Source: Nostoc sp. TCL240-02
Lineage (GTDB): Bacteria > Cyanobacteriota > Cyanobacteriia > Cyanobacteriales > Nostocaceae
Assembly (NCBI RefSeq): GCF_013343235.1
Contig: NZ_CP040094.1
Span: 7,373,001-7,437,000, forward strand
Direction of reading: 5' to 3'
Length of the DNA stretch: 64,000 nt
Program-made: the position numbers and the translations under genes
Shown here: positions 18,291 through 26,143 of the stretch, piece after piece
Position numbering within the stretch: position 1 is the first letter of the stretch
Layout: each line of letters begins with the position of its first letter
The notes under the pieces: model-generated
What the model was told of the DNA's origin: nothing
Database searches by the model: none
Seen by the model: only the letters and a program-made list of their open reading frames with translations

Positions 18291-18452
18291 GGGAGAAGGG
18301 GCAGGGGGCAGGGAGCAGGGGGACAAGGGGCAGAGGGCAGGGGAGCAGGGGGCAGAGGGACAAGGGGGAATTGAACAAGTCTCTCTCTCCTGTCTCCCCA
18401 CTCTTCCTTGTCTCTTCTTTATACCCCCGCTCCCCTGCTCCCTGCTCCCCTG
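18291..18452. repeat. G/C-rich dispersed repeat, copy A
   Basis: A G-rich arm (runs of GGGGCAG and GGAGCAGGG), the core GACAAGGGGGAATTGAAC and AAGTCTCTCTC, and a C-rich arm (CCCGCTCCCCTGCTCCCTG) can fold on themselves. Two further copies flank the CNNM gene (57205-57334 and 58735-58856). It fills most of the spacer 18262-18609. Confidence 0.7.
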
Positions 18453-18609
18453 AAGCTTTTTCTCAATCCTAAAGATATCTAAAATAAAATTCGGTTAGCA
18501 ATGAAATTTCTGCTAACTTACAAATAATTGGTTGAGCTTTAAAGATTTTTCCACCGATAAACTCAAGGAATTTATAACCAATTGCCATTCACGTTTCAGG
18601 GGTTGTGGC

Positions 18610-18972
18610 ATGAATATCGTTACGCTTTTAATTGTTTGGGTAGTAACAGCTATCAGCCTGTTGATAATTAGTAAATTACCTTTAGGAGTTGAAATTGATA
18701 CTCCTGGTAAAGCCTTTCTTTCTGCCGCAGTGCTTGGTATCGTGACGGCAATAGTCAGACCGATTTTAAGCCTCGTTTTTGCAGTCCCCAATTTACTGAC
18801 ATTGGACTTACTATCCGGCATTTTCACATTTATGATTGCCGTAGTTTGTTTTAGTATTGCTGCTTGGTTAGTAGAGGGCTTCCGCTTACGTTACGGTATT
18901 TGGAGTGCTGTTATTGGAGCATTTACGCTGACTATAATTAACAGCTTAATCTACAAATTATTGGGTGTTTAA
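18610..18972 (+). CDS. Phage-holin-like family (4-TM) membrane protein
   Basis: This 120-residue protein, from the ATG at 18610, has four membrane helices: residues 3-22 (IVTLLIVWVVTAISLLIISK), 37-55, 62-82 and 97-118. The block TPGKAFLSAAVLGIVTAIVRPIL matches the family often called phage holin family IV (DUF360-like), widespread in cyanobacteria and not tied to phages there. The frame is open upstream to a TTG at 18532, but the ATG gives the usual family length. A tandem TAACTCC repeat sits between it and the convergent thf1. Family role unknown. Confidence 0.85.
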   Translation: MNIVTLLIVWVVTAISLLIISKLPLGVEIDTPGKAFLSAAVLGIVTAIVRPILSLVFAVPNLLTLDLLSGIFTFMIAVVCFSIAAWLVEGFRLRYGIWSAVIGAFTLTIINSLIYKLLGV

Positions 18973-18982
18973 AATCAATAGT

Positions 18983-19046
18983 GATGAGTTAGAAGTTAGG
19001 AATTAATTGTTAATAACTCCTAACTCCTAACTCCTAACTCCTAACT
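18983..19046. repeat. TAACTCC heptamer array with inverted partner
   Basis: Four full TAACTCC units and a partial one (19014-19046) follow GAGTTAGAAGTTAGG, their near complement, so the region can fold. It lies between two convergent genes and may end both transcripts; it touches the thf1 stop. Confidence 0.65.
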
Positions 19047-19752
19047 ATTCGTTGGAACTTGGGGGAGCAACGGGAGTCGTTGATTGTTGTTTACGTTGTT
19101 CGCGTTTTTTGCGATCGGCTGAGAGCATATCTGCCATCACTACCAGCGCTTGCGCCATCTTATCTAGGTTAGAACGGTATAATTCCAAATCCTTGTTGAG
19201 TTTGTCATCAGATACGTGCAAGCCAGCTGCGATCGCTTTCAGCGCCTCAGTTAGTTGCTTTTCATCTTTGACTAATTCAGGATCTGACTGTTCTAATAAC
19301 GAAAATACACCAATTGCGAACAAACGGCTGTATTTAAAGTTAGGATTGTTGGCGATCGCTTGCAGTTGTGCTTGCAAGTCAGCATCTCGATCTAAGTAAG
19401 TAGTTTGGCCTAGCCACCCAATTAAATCTTTAACTGGCAAACCTTTAGCTACAGCTTGCAATCTTTCAGCATCCTGTCGATAGTGTTGGGGATCTTGTTC
19501 TATAGCCCGACATAGAGCATTAAAAATTGATTCTTGATCTCGTTCTGGTTGATAGCCTTGCATAAAGCGGTCAAAAGTAGTGACGACGCCCAAGGCATAA
19601 ATTGGATTGTAGCTAAAATCGATATTTACTGACAGCAGATGCATTTCTACCATCAATTCTTCTACTACCCGACGATAAATAGTGTTAATCGGACGGGTAT
19701 GAAGATTGTAAAAAGTTCGTTTTGTATCAGAGACAGTACGGACGTTATTCAC
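19045..19752 (-). CDS. thf1: Thf1/Psb29, photosystem II biogenesis protein
   Basis: This 235-residue protein matches Thf1/Psb29, needed for photosystem II repair and FtsH protease accumulation in cyanobacteria and plastids. Diagnostic blocks are NNVRTVSDTKRTFYNLHTRP at the start, INTIYRRVVEELMVEMHLLS and VTTFDRFMQGYQPE. A helical middle follows, then a C-terminal coiled coil (LNKDLELYRSNLDKMAQAL, with a basic KKREQRKQQ tail). Length is normal. It is a single-gene unit. Its promoter region is shared with the divergent bilin lyase gene about 200 nt away, so both photosynthesis genes may be controlled from one spacer. Confidence 0.95.
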   Translation of the reverse strand: MNNVRTVSDTKRTFYNLHTRPINTIYRRVVEELMVEMHLLSVNIDFSYNPIYALGVVTTFDRFMQGYQPERDQESIFNALCRAIEQDPQHYRQDAERLQAVAKGLPVKDLIGWLGQTTYLDRDADLQAQLQAIANNPNFKYSRLFAIGVFSLLEQSDPELVKDEKQLTEALKAIAAGLHVSDDKLNKDLELYRSNLDKMAQALVVMADMLSADRKKREQRKQQSTTPVAPPSSNE

Positions 19753-19956
19753 AAAGAAAATGTTAAGGGCGACGTATCTTTATTTTCTCGCTTAAAGGCT
19801 ACTTTGCCAAGTTGAGCTTTTGACTTGTGACGGTTTCATTTACAATATAAACAAATCAAAAGTATTTTATAAGCTAGTAACCACAGGGGATTAAGACCTT
19901 TTCCTCTAAAAAACTAGCCAGAAATATTTCTCCTTAATTATTTGTTTATTGAATTT

Positions 19957-20562
19957 ATGAACTTCTCGCCACAGTTAATTGCTTTAGGTGAGTACCTAGC
20001 TGGTGAATTTGATAATCGAGAACAAGCTATAGAAGAACCAGTTTGGTATGTGCATCTCCGAATGTGGCAAAGACCAGTGAATTTGTTCACAGAAGATAGC
20101 ATCACCTTGTTTGCCGAACAAGCTAGCGTGATTAACCTAGATAAACCTTACCGTCAGCGAATTATGCGGTTGCGTCATGGTAGCAACTCTGACACATCTC
20201 TGGAAGTACAATACTATATACCTCAAGATCCAGATGCATTAAGAGGCGCAGGCAATAACCCTGCTCTACTAAACACACTGACACCCGAACAATTAGATTT
20301 ACTACCAGGTTGTATCCTAACAGTAACTCACAAAGCATTAGCTGGCGATCGCTATAAGTTTACCGCCACACCACAACCAGAGACTTGTTGTAGCTTTACT
20401 TATCTTGGTAATAGCATCCATGTTTCCTTGGGATTTGAAACCACTGCGGCAGAATTTCACAGCTACGATAAAGGAATCGATCCCACAACTGGAAAAGCAA
20501 CTTGGGGAGCGATTATGGGCCCTTATCGCTACACCAAGCGAAATCAGTATTCAATAAGATAA
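19957..20562 (+). CDS. CpcT/CpeT-type phycobiliprotein bilin lyase
   Basis: This 201-residue protein belongs to the CpcT/CpeT (DUF1001) family, which attaches phycocyanobilin or phycoerythrobilin to beta-subunit cysteines of phycobiliproteins. Landmarks are LIALGEYLAGEFDNREQA, PVWYVHLRMWQRPV, YRQRIMRL, PGCILTV, and near the C-terminus YDKGIDPTTGKATWGAIMGP followed by YRYTKR. The start is taken at the ATG at 19957, matching the family's LIALG-proximal start; a TTG at 19942 is less likely. No phycobiliprotein genes are adjacent, so subtype (CpcT or CpeT) is left open. A dead IS982-type element begins 27 nt after the stop. Confidence 0.9.
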   Translation: MNFSPQLIALGEYLAGEFDNREQAIEEPVWYVHLRMWQRPVNLFTEDSITLFAEQASVINLDKPYRQRIMRLRHGSNSDTSLEVQYYIPQDPDALRGAGNNPALLNTLTPEQLDLLPGCILTVTHKALAGDRYKFTATPQPETCCSFTYLGNSIHVSLGFETTAAEFHSYDKGIDPTTGKATWGAIMGPYRYTKRNQYSIR

Positions 20563-20602
20563 ACCTATCATTCATGAGTTACGAGTTAACGCGATGTGCA
20601 AC

Positions 20603-21544
20603 TTATTCTGTCACAAGACCATCGAACTGTAATGGTTCCAAACCAAATAAACGATTTAACCAGACACAAACAGTGTGAGCCAATAGTTTGCGATTTAAAC
20701 GACTCGTCAAATGCCACATATCTCTGGCCCAGACTTTTTCGATATTAAAGCGATGCCTGCGGCGAGCTACGCTAACGCTAAGTTGTCCAATTACTGTTTC
20801 AATTAGGCGACGGACAGTTTGAAGTAGCTTTACCCAATATGCAGGACAGTCGTCTTGCATATTGGAACGTAGGGGTGTTTGTAAATCGATGCCATAGCGT
20901 GCTAGTTCCTGGCGGAGAGTGGTACTTATGTATCATTTGTCACCTATTACCAACCCCTGAATCAAGGTCACGATATCACAGATCGCTTCCCGTTCATCTC
21001 CCGAAGCAGAGGTTAATGTAAAGCTTGTAATCACCCCAGAGGCGCTAATGAGTAAGTGACCATGAAATCCGTAATATGTTTCCTTTTTTGCGGCACAGTA
21101 ACCGTAGTTAGCAACTCCAGGAAAGCTACGACAACCACGAGCACGAGTAAAGCAACATAACGGTATCGGAATCCCGTCAATAATGTGTGTATTATCACTG
21201 AAAGCACCAAGTTCTATTGCTAAGGCTTGTTGTAGTTCTTGCTTGTACTGCCATAGGTTTGCAGCTTGTCGTACAAAGGTTGAACGGCTTTTCATCTGGG
21301 GAAACATTGAGAACCAATGACGGCGAAAGTATTGCCAAATACCTTTGTCCGTATCGATACCTTGAAACTCTGCCACAATTTCCATTGTAATCACTTCACT
21401 ATCACTTAAAGATGGCTGAAATCCTCGACTACCCATAGGTTTACCATTGGTCACTTCCTTTAATAGATCATCCACACAGCAAAACACTGCTGTGATCAAG
21501 TCTTCCATAGATAACATTTGTTCCACCCTGGCAAGAGATAACAA
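20603..21544 (-). pseudogene. IS982-family transposase with nonsense codon and inserted repeat
   Basis: Read through, this is a 313-residue DDE transposase: RGFQPSLSDSEVITMEIVAE, DTDKGIWQYFRRHWFSMFPQ, first Asp in HIIDGIPIPLC, second in GLVIGDK, Glu in RRLIETVIGQL, then ARDMWHLTSRLNRKLLAHT. Both halves are in the same frame; the only break is a TGA at 20933-20935, where the family has GGA (GDKGY), a single-base change. Downstream, the usual GQL...RFNIEK spacing is widened by VSVARRRH, encoded by a short dispersed repeat at 20750-20778. That insertion keeps the frame but should disturb the catalytic Glu region. The last codons overlap the terminal repeat. Confidence 0.85.
20750..20778. repeat. 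Short dispersed repeat inside the transposase gene
   Basis: The sequence GCGATGCCTGCGGCGAGCTA plus CGCTAACGC belongs to the same family as 32347-32375 (consensus begins GCGATGYCTRCGRCGRGCT). It adds about seven or eight codons in frame. Confidence 0.75.
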
Positions 21545-21607
21545 TCACAATCTCTCGGTTAAGCATAGGGTGGGACTTTTATCTTTGGAAAGAAAGTTGC
21601 ACATCGC

Positions 21608-21712
21608 GTGAATAATGGATTTGGTAGCTGGCAAGAATGGTTAACAGTATTCACCTATCTAGGTTTTACAGTCTTTATTATCTGGCGCGTGTTTACCGCC
21701 GAGAAGAATTAA
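21608..21712 (+). other. 34-codon frame abutting the IS end, possible gene tail
   Basis: From a GTG that begins on the last base of the IS, an open frame encodes NNGFGSWQEWLTVFTYLGFT followed by VFIIWRVFTAEKN and stops. It has one membrane helix and looks like the C-terminus of a small membrane protein cut off by the IS. Its stop region overlaps the convergent gene end. Identity unknown; it may equally be a chance frame. Confidence 0.3.
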
Positions 21713-22022
21713 AAAAGCTACATATCATTTCACCAGGGTCTTTTTGCTCAAAGGGTAAAACACCTCCACCTTGTTGAACCTTGACTCGTTCCCGGCAATT
21801 GTAAACCTCGGTGGGTCTTTTTACTCCATTTACACTAACAGTTGCCCTGTATTCCCAATAGTTTTTAGCACTTCGGTTGATGCTGAGAATGCAAATCTGG
21901 TGGTGTTGGCGTACCCCGTTGGAGAAATCGTAATTGCGACACACTGATGCAAAAGCTGGATGTGCTATGGACAAGCCTAGTATCAATAGCAACATAAATA
22001 TTCCTGCTTTTATCCTGTTCAT
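21693..22022 (-). CDS. Small exported cysteine-containing protein, unknown
   Basis: This 109-residue protein has a classic signal peptide (NRIKAG basic start, IFMLLLILGLSIAH core) with likely cleavage at AFA before SVCRNYDF. The mature part has four cysteines (CRNYDF, QICILSI, YNCRERV, MICSFF), consistent with two disulfides in a small periplasmic domain rich in beta strands. It ends 20 nt inside the plus-strand frame next to the IS. Not recognised as a named family; secretion is the only supported property. Confidence 0.65.
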   Translation of the reverse strand: MNRIKAGIFMLLLILGLSIAHPAFASVCRNYDFSNGVRQHHQICILSINRSAKNYWEYRATVSVNGVKRPTEVYNCRERVKVQQGGGVLPFEQKDPGEMICSFFNSSRR

Positions 22023-22315
22023 AAAAAATCATTTAACATTAGGAACTCCGTAAAAATAAAATACCAGCTATAGGAGAGTCCTATAGACAATTTGTATTGA
22101 GCAGAAAAGTCTCAAACTTGATGGTGTTCATGTACCATACCCTAAGACCAATTCGTAATATCCTGCGGAAAGCCGGACTTCGTGCGTCTACGACGTAATT
22201 GAGAAAGTCAGATTACATCTAGCTGGGTTTCCAGCATTTGTGTCTGTAGTTTTATTTTGAAGAATTGATATAACAATAAATTTGCAAAAAAAAGCCAGTC
22301 TTAAGGACGATAAAA
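22023..22315. other. Divergent spacer with dispersed-repeat piece
   Basis: No gene is seen. A GC-rich piece around 22165-22195 (GCGGAAAGCCGGACTTCGTG, then GCGTCTACGACG) resembles the short dispersed repeats elsewhere. AAGGACG near 22302 is the likely ribosome-binding site for the MlaE gene. Confidence 0.5.
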
Positions 22316-23089
22316 TTGCGACTAAAAACAAATTTTGAGCAATCTCAGATTGCACGCTGTTGTGCGGCAGTACTGCTTTTCGGTCAAGTGTGGCTACATT
22401 TTATTCAGGGAAAAACTTACTACCGCAAAATTATGCAACATCTGGTGACTGCTGGGCCCGGTTCTATCTCTCCAGTTCTCCTGGTTAGCGGTTTTGCAGG
22501 AATGATTTTTACTATTCAGACGGCAAGAGAATTAGTCCGATTTGGGGCTGAAAATGCTGTGGGAGGTGCTTTTGCCTTGGCTTTTTGTAGAGAATTAGCT
22601 CCAATTTTAACCGCTAGTATTATGGCAGGACAAGTGGGTTCTGCTTTTGCAGCAGAAATAGGTGCAATGCGGGTAACTGAGCAAATTGATGCACTTTATA
22701 TGCTCAAAACTGATCCCATTGATTATCTAGTACTTCCTAGAGTAATCGCTTGTTGTTTGATGGTGCCTTTGATGACGATTTTGGCTTTAGTTACTGGGAT
22801 TATCGGCGGAGTTTTTGCCGGATCATACTTTTACAAAATTATTCCCGAAACATTTTTAGAATCAGTCAGAAATTTTTTAGAACCATCAGATTTGTTTATT
22901 ATTTTGTTAAAAGGGTTTATTTTTGGTTTGCTGGTTGCTGTCATCGGCTGTAGTTGGGGTTTAACTACTAAGGGAGGAGCTAAGGAAGTAGGAGAATCGG
23001 CAACAAAGGCAGTTGTTACTAGTTGGGTATCCATTTTTATCATGGATTTTTTCCTTTCTCTACTACTATTTGACCAGCCTGCATTTTGA
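22316..23089 (+). CDS. mlaE: MlaE-type ABC transporter permease
   Basis: This 257-residue inner-membrane permease is of the MlaE/YrbE family, which moves phospholipids (or glycolipids in plastid TGD1) between membranes. Signature blocks are PVLLVSGFAGMIFTIQTARE, FGAENAVGGAFALAFCRELA, ASIMAGQVGSAFAAEIGAMR, and TEQIDALYMLKTDPIDYLV then LPRVIACCLMVPLM. About five membrane helices are visible. The start is a TTG at 22316 preceded by AAGGACG, which fits the family length. The ATPase (MlaF) and MCE protein (MlaD) are not adjacent, as is common in cyanobacteria. Confidence 0.93.
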   Translation: MRLKTNFEQSQIARCCAAVLLFGQVWLHFIQGKTYYRKIMQHLVTAGPGSISPVLLVSGFAGMIFTIQTARELVRFGAENAVGGAFALAFCRELAPILTASIMAGQVGSAFAAEIGAMRVTEQIDALYMLKTDPIDYLVLPRVIACCLMVPLMTILALVTGIIGGVFAGSYFYKIIPETFLESVRNFLEPSDLFIILLKGFIFGLLVAVIGCSWGLTTKGGAKEVGESATKAVVTSWVSIFIMDFFLSLLLFDQPAF

Positions 23090-23248
23090 AGGGGGCAGGA
23101 CAGGACAGAGCTTGTCTATTCGCATAGCATCTTATAGGGAAGTACAGTTTTCCTCCTGCCTTCATTTATAAATCTTTAGGTAATAAATATCAGTTTTGAA
23201 GCTTTGGTGGAGCCCACCACAGACATCTCTAGTTTTTTTGAAAATACT

Positions 23249-23698
23249 TTATAACTTTACTAAAACGTGTGAATATATTAACTCGTAAATTAGCGCACCC
23301 AAAGCTAAACCTGTAAGTGAAAAGATAGATGCAGTAAAAAAAGCTAGCCCTTCTCTAAGACCTGCTCTTTGGAAATCTATCCTGACTAATATAGTTGCCG
23401 AAATGATGAGTAAAGTATCAAGAAATACCCCAAACCAGGCAATCATCAGAAAAAATAAGAAAGCTGCTAAGACAGCAACCCCAAAAGACCTAGTGTTTGA
23501 TTTAAGCAAAATCCTGAGGTAATAGGTCATTTTCGGCCAAGGAGTGGTCAACGTCACTATTAAAAGCAAGATCGCAACCACAGTCAGCACCCACACAAAC
23601 AGAGGAGCGTGTGTTTCAGATATTACCCAGCCCAAGGTACTGTAACTAAGCAGTACTAACGCCAGGGACACCCAAGGAACTCTTTTAAAAATTGACAT
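23249..23698 (-). CDS. Four-helix membrane protein, cyanobacterial
   Basis: This 149-residue protein has four hydrophobic helices: WVSLALVLLSYSTLGWVI, PLFVWVLTVVAILLLIVTLT, FGVAVLAAFLFFLMIAWFGV and AFFTASIFSLTGLALGALIY. Short basic loops separate them (KMTYYLRILLKSNTR and RIDFQRAGLREG). No transport or enzyme motif is visible. It reads like a conserved cyanobacterial integral membrane protein, but I do not recognise a named family. It is convergent with mlaE and has no partner gene. Confidence 0.7.
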   Translation of the reverse strand: MSIFKRVPWVSLALVLLSYSTLGWVISETHAPLFVWVLTVVAILLLIVTLTTPWPKMTYYLRILLKSNTRSFGVAVLAAFLFFLMIAWFGVFLDTLLIISATILVRIDFQRAGLREGLAFFTASIFSLTGLALGALIYELIYSHVLVKL

Positions 23699-23759
23699 GG
23701 GTTAATATTCTTAGTACAGGGTCAAGGTATTATTCCATTATTAAATTTTATATAGGAAT

Positions 23760-23875
23760 GCGCTTGGATTTTTGTTCGCCCAGCGTGGCGTAGCCATAGT
23801 TATTTGGCTTAAGAGGCAATAGGAAAAAAGGCTCTAGCTTCGCAAAAATCAAAAATAAGCCTTATAGAAGGCAGA
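23760..23875. repeat. Dispersed repeat, third (decayed) copy
   Basis: GAGGCAATAGGAAAAAAGGC and CAAAAATCAAAAATAAGCC follow the order seen in 8030-8112, with a GCGTGGCGTAGCCATA piece upstream as at 8007-8020. It lies between two minus-strand genes. Confidence 0.55.
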
Positions 23876-23884
23876 CTATTATAA

Positions 23885-25012
23885 CTATTGATTAATAGCT
23901 AAACAATCATTTTCTGCCCACCAAGCGTAGATTGGCGTGTCGCTGTCTGGTAAAGCACCAAAAGTATTAGGTTGCAATACATTTATGCTAATACCATTTG
24001 TTAATTCCACAACATAATTGACGTGTGTGCCCAGATACATAACATTAATAAGCCGCCCTTCAAAGCAGTTAGCTGGCAAATTGGGTGGATAAAGCGAAAG
24101 CTGTATTTTTTCTGGGCGCACACTCACTACTACCGCTTGTGATAATTGAGATGGTGTATCTTCAGCGCGGCTAATGATAATTGAGAGTCCTGTTTTTGTG
24201 GAAACTTTAATACTAGAGGAGTCTACCGCTACGATCTCACCACTAAATAAATTAGTATCGCCAATAAAATCAGCAACAAACGATGTCTGGGGACGTTCGT
24301 AAATTTGGCAGGGAGTGCCAACTTGTTCAATTTTGCCTTGGTTCATGACGGCAATGCGATCGCTCAAAGATAATGCTTCTTCTTGGTCGTGTGTCACCAT
24401 CACAAAGGTTACTCCTAAGTCTTTGTGTAAATTTGATAACTCAACCTGCATTTCTTTACGTAGTTTTAAATCTAACGCCCCTAAAGGTTCATCCAGTAGT
24501 ACCACGGTGGGACGGTTGACTAAAGCCCTTGCTAAGGCGACTCGCTGCTGTTGACCACCAGAAAGTTGACTGGGAAAGCGCGATCGCAAACTTTCCATTT
24601 TCACTAACTTTAAAGCTTCTTGAACTCTAATTTCAATTTCCGATTTGTGGATTTTTTTTAACCGTAGTCCAAAGGCGATGTTATCCCAGACATTCAAGTG
24701 ATTGAATAGAGCGTAACTTTGAAATACAGTATTGACGGGTCGGCGGTAAGGCGGCACATTAGTCATAGACTGACCCTGAATCAACACTTTGCCAGCATCA
24801 GCGATTTCAAAGCCAGCAATCAAACGTAGTGTTGTTGTTTTACCACAACCGGAGGGGCCTAAAATACTAAAAAATTCTCCCTGTCTGACATCCAAATCTA
24901 TTCCATGTACTGCTGGTTCTTGGTTAAAAAACTTGAACACGTTACGCAGTTCAACATCAAGTGGCTGAAAATTTGTTATCCCCCTCTGATTTTGCATGAC
25001 AATTTGAGCCAT
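23885..25012 (-). CDS. potA: Spermidine/putrescine-type ABC ATPase (PotA-like)
   Basis: This 375-residue cytoplasmic ATPase belongs to the spermidine/putrescine/iron group. Walker [10 protein letters not shown] is at residues 52-60, the Q-loop lies in [20 protein letters not shown], signature [15 protein letters not shown] is near 152, and Walker [17 protein letters not shown] and the H-loop [17 protein letters not shown] follow. A C-terminal TOBE-like domain (about 270-375) contains [11 protein letters not shown]. The N-terminal 18 residues are a short extension. Permease and binding-protein genes are not in the window, so the substrate is inferred from the family only. The IS5-type element lies in its upstream region, 186 bp before the start codon. 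Confidence 0.88.
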   Translation of the reverse strand: MAQIVMQNQRGITNFQPLDVELRNVFKFFNQEPAVHGIDLDVRQGEFFSILGPSGCGKTTTLRLIAGFEIADAGKVLIQGQSMTNVPPYRRPVNTVFQSYALFNHLNVWDNIAFGLRLKKIHKSEIEIRVQEALKLVKMESLRSRFPSQLSGGQQQRVALARALVNRPTVVLLDEPLGALDLKLRKEMQVELSNLHKDLGVTFVMVTHDQEEALSLSDRIAVMNQGKIEQVGTPCQIYERPQTSFVADFIGDTNLFSGEIVAVDSSSIKVSTKTGLSIIISRAEDTPSQLSQAVVVSVRPEKIQLSLYPPNLPANCFEGRLINVMYLGTHVNYVVELTNGISINVLQPNTFGALPDSDTPIYAWWAENDCLAINQ

Positions 25013-25197
25013 AATCCTTAGTAGAATGCCGTGATCTTACGTAACTTTGTCAGTAGTCTATTGGGCAGACTATATTTGACACTTTGGTTTATTGTATCCG
25101 CCAAAAACAATTGTTCAAGAATATACTTGCCCGATTTTTTCATACCCAGTTTTGGGCATGAGTTTAGGGTAATTGTATACAGATAATACTGCTCTTA

Positions 25198-26123
25198 GAG
25201 CTGATTCGTAAAGAAAATCTAAAGAAAACTGAATCCGGTTTTGTTCAGGTTATAGGCTAAGTCGAGTGTAATTTATGTTGTAGTCGATGAGCCGTCTACC
25301 TGCGATTGAAAATCCACAGCGTAAACCCTACCCAAGTGATTTAAGCGATGCCGAATGGTTAATTATCAAGCCCTTTCTACCAAAACCTAAAGGGTTTGGG
25401 CATCCTGTAGAAGTAGATTTACGAGAAATTTTGAATGCTATTTTCTATGTGCAACGTACCGGGTGTCAGTGGGAAATGCTACCCCATGATCTTCCACCTT
25501 ACACAACAGTATACGGCTACTTTCAGAAATGGCAGCGCAAAGGAATATGGCAGAAAATTCATGACCAAGTGCGCCATCAACTGCGACAAGATTTGGGCAG
25601 AGACGAACACTCTAGCGTTGCGATCGCCGATTCTCAGTCAGTGAAGACAACGGAAAAAAAGGGGAAGTCTACGGTTTCGATGGTGGTAAGAAAGTTAAAG
25701 GCCGTAAGCGACATATAGTTGTGGATTCTCAAGGTTTGTTGATTGGCGTTTTAGTGACTGAAGCTAATGCGTCGGAACGTTTGGGGGCTGTGGTTGTACT
25801 CCATGAATCGGCTCAGGAATTGTCTAAATTGGAAGTTGTTTGGGTAGATCAAGGCTATTCTGGTGAAAACTTTGCTCAAGCTGTCAAGCAAGTTTGCGGA
25901 GAACAGGTTCGTGTTGAGGTGATTGAGAGAATATCGAAAACATTTGAACGATTACCCAAGCGGTGGATTGTGGAAAGGACATTCGGCTGGCTCAATCGAT
26001 TTCGGCGTTTGAGCAAGGATTATGAGTTGTACACAGAGATCAGTGAAGCCATGATTTACGGCTCATTGATTCGTCTGATGGTAAAACGAATGGCAGCTTA
26101 ATCTTTTGTTTACGAATCAGCTC
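25198..26123 (+). mobile_element. IS5-family insertion sequence, intact-looking
   Basis: It has perfect 15-bp terminal inverted repeats GAGCTGATTCGTAAA (25198) and TTTACGAATCAGCTC (ending 26123), flanked by a TTA duplication (25195-25197 and 26124-26126). The two overlapping frames are typical of the IS5/IS427 group. It ends 20 bp before the start codon of the first PBP2 gene. Confidence 0.92.
25287..26101 (+). CDS. IS5-family transposase made by -1 frameshift
   Basis: The first frame (25287-25718) carries LSDAEWLIIKPFLPKPKG, QRTGCQWEMLPHDLPPYTTV and the first catalytic Asp (IADSQSVKTT). The second frame (to 26101) carries VYGFDGGKKVKGRKRHIVVD, the second Asp (VWVDQGYSG) and the Glu (RWIVERTFGWLNRFRRLSKD). 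They join at the slippery heptamer A-AAA-AAG (25655-25661), where a -1 shift gives KKGEVYGFD, matching the family continuously. The full DDE enzyme is about 271 residues. All catalytic residues are present, so the copy may be active. Without the shift only the N-terminal half is made. Confidence 0.9.
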
Positions 26124-26143
26124 TTAGAATCATTCTTTGTCTT

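Larger units (their letters stand above)
20590..21608 (-). mobile_element. IS982-family insertion sequence, inactive
   Basis: Terminal inverted repeats CGCGATGTGCAACTT (20590-20604) and AAGTTGCACATCGCG (21594-21608) are perfect over 15 bp. About 1.02 kb encloses one transposase gene, interrupted by a TGA and by an inserted short repeat. No obvious target duplication was seen. The ends also occur on the 140-bp element at 12091. Confidence 0.85.

Noticed and set aside
18291..18452. Possible G-quadruplex regulatory element in the G-rich arm
   Set aside because: The G-runs are part of a dispersed repeat with three copies, so repeat origin explains them better; regulatory use is not supported.
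22831..23043. Minus-strand frame inside mlaE
   Set aside because: It is antisense to conserved permease sequence and has no independent signal.
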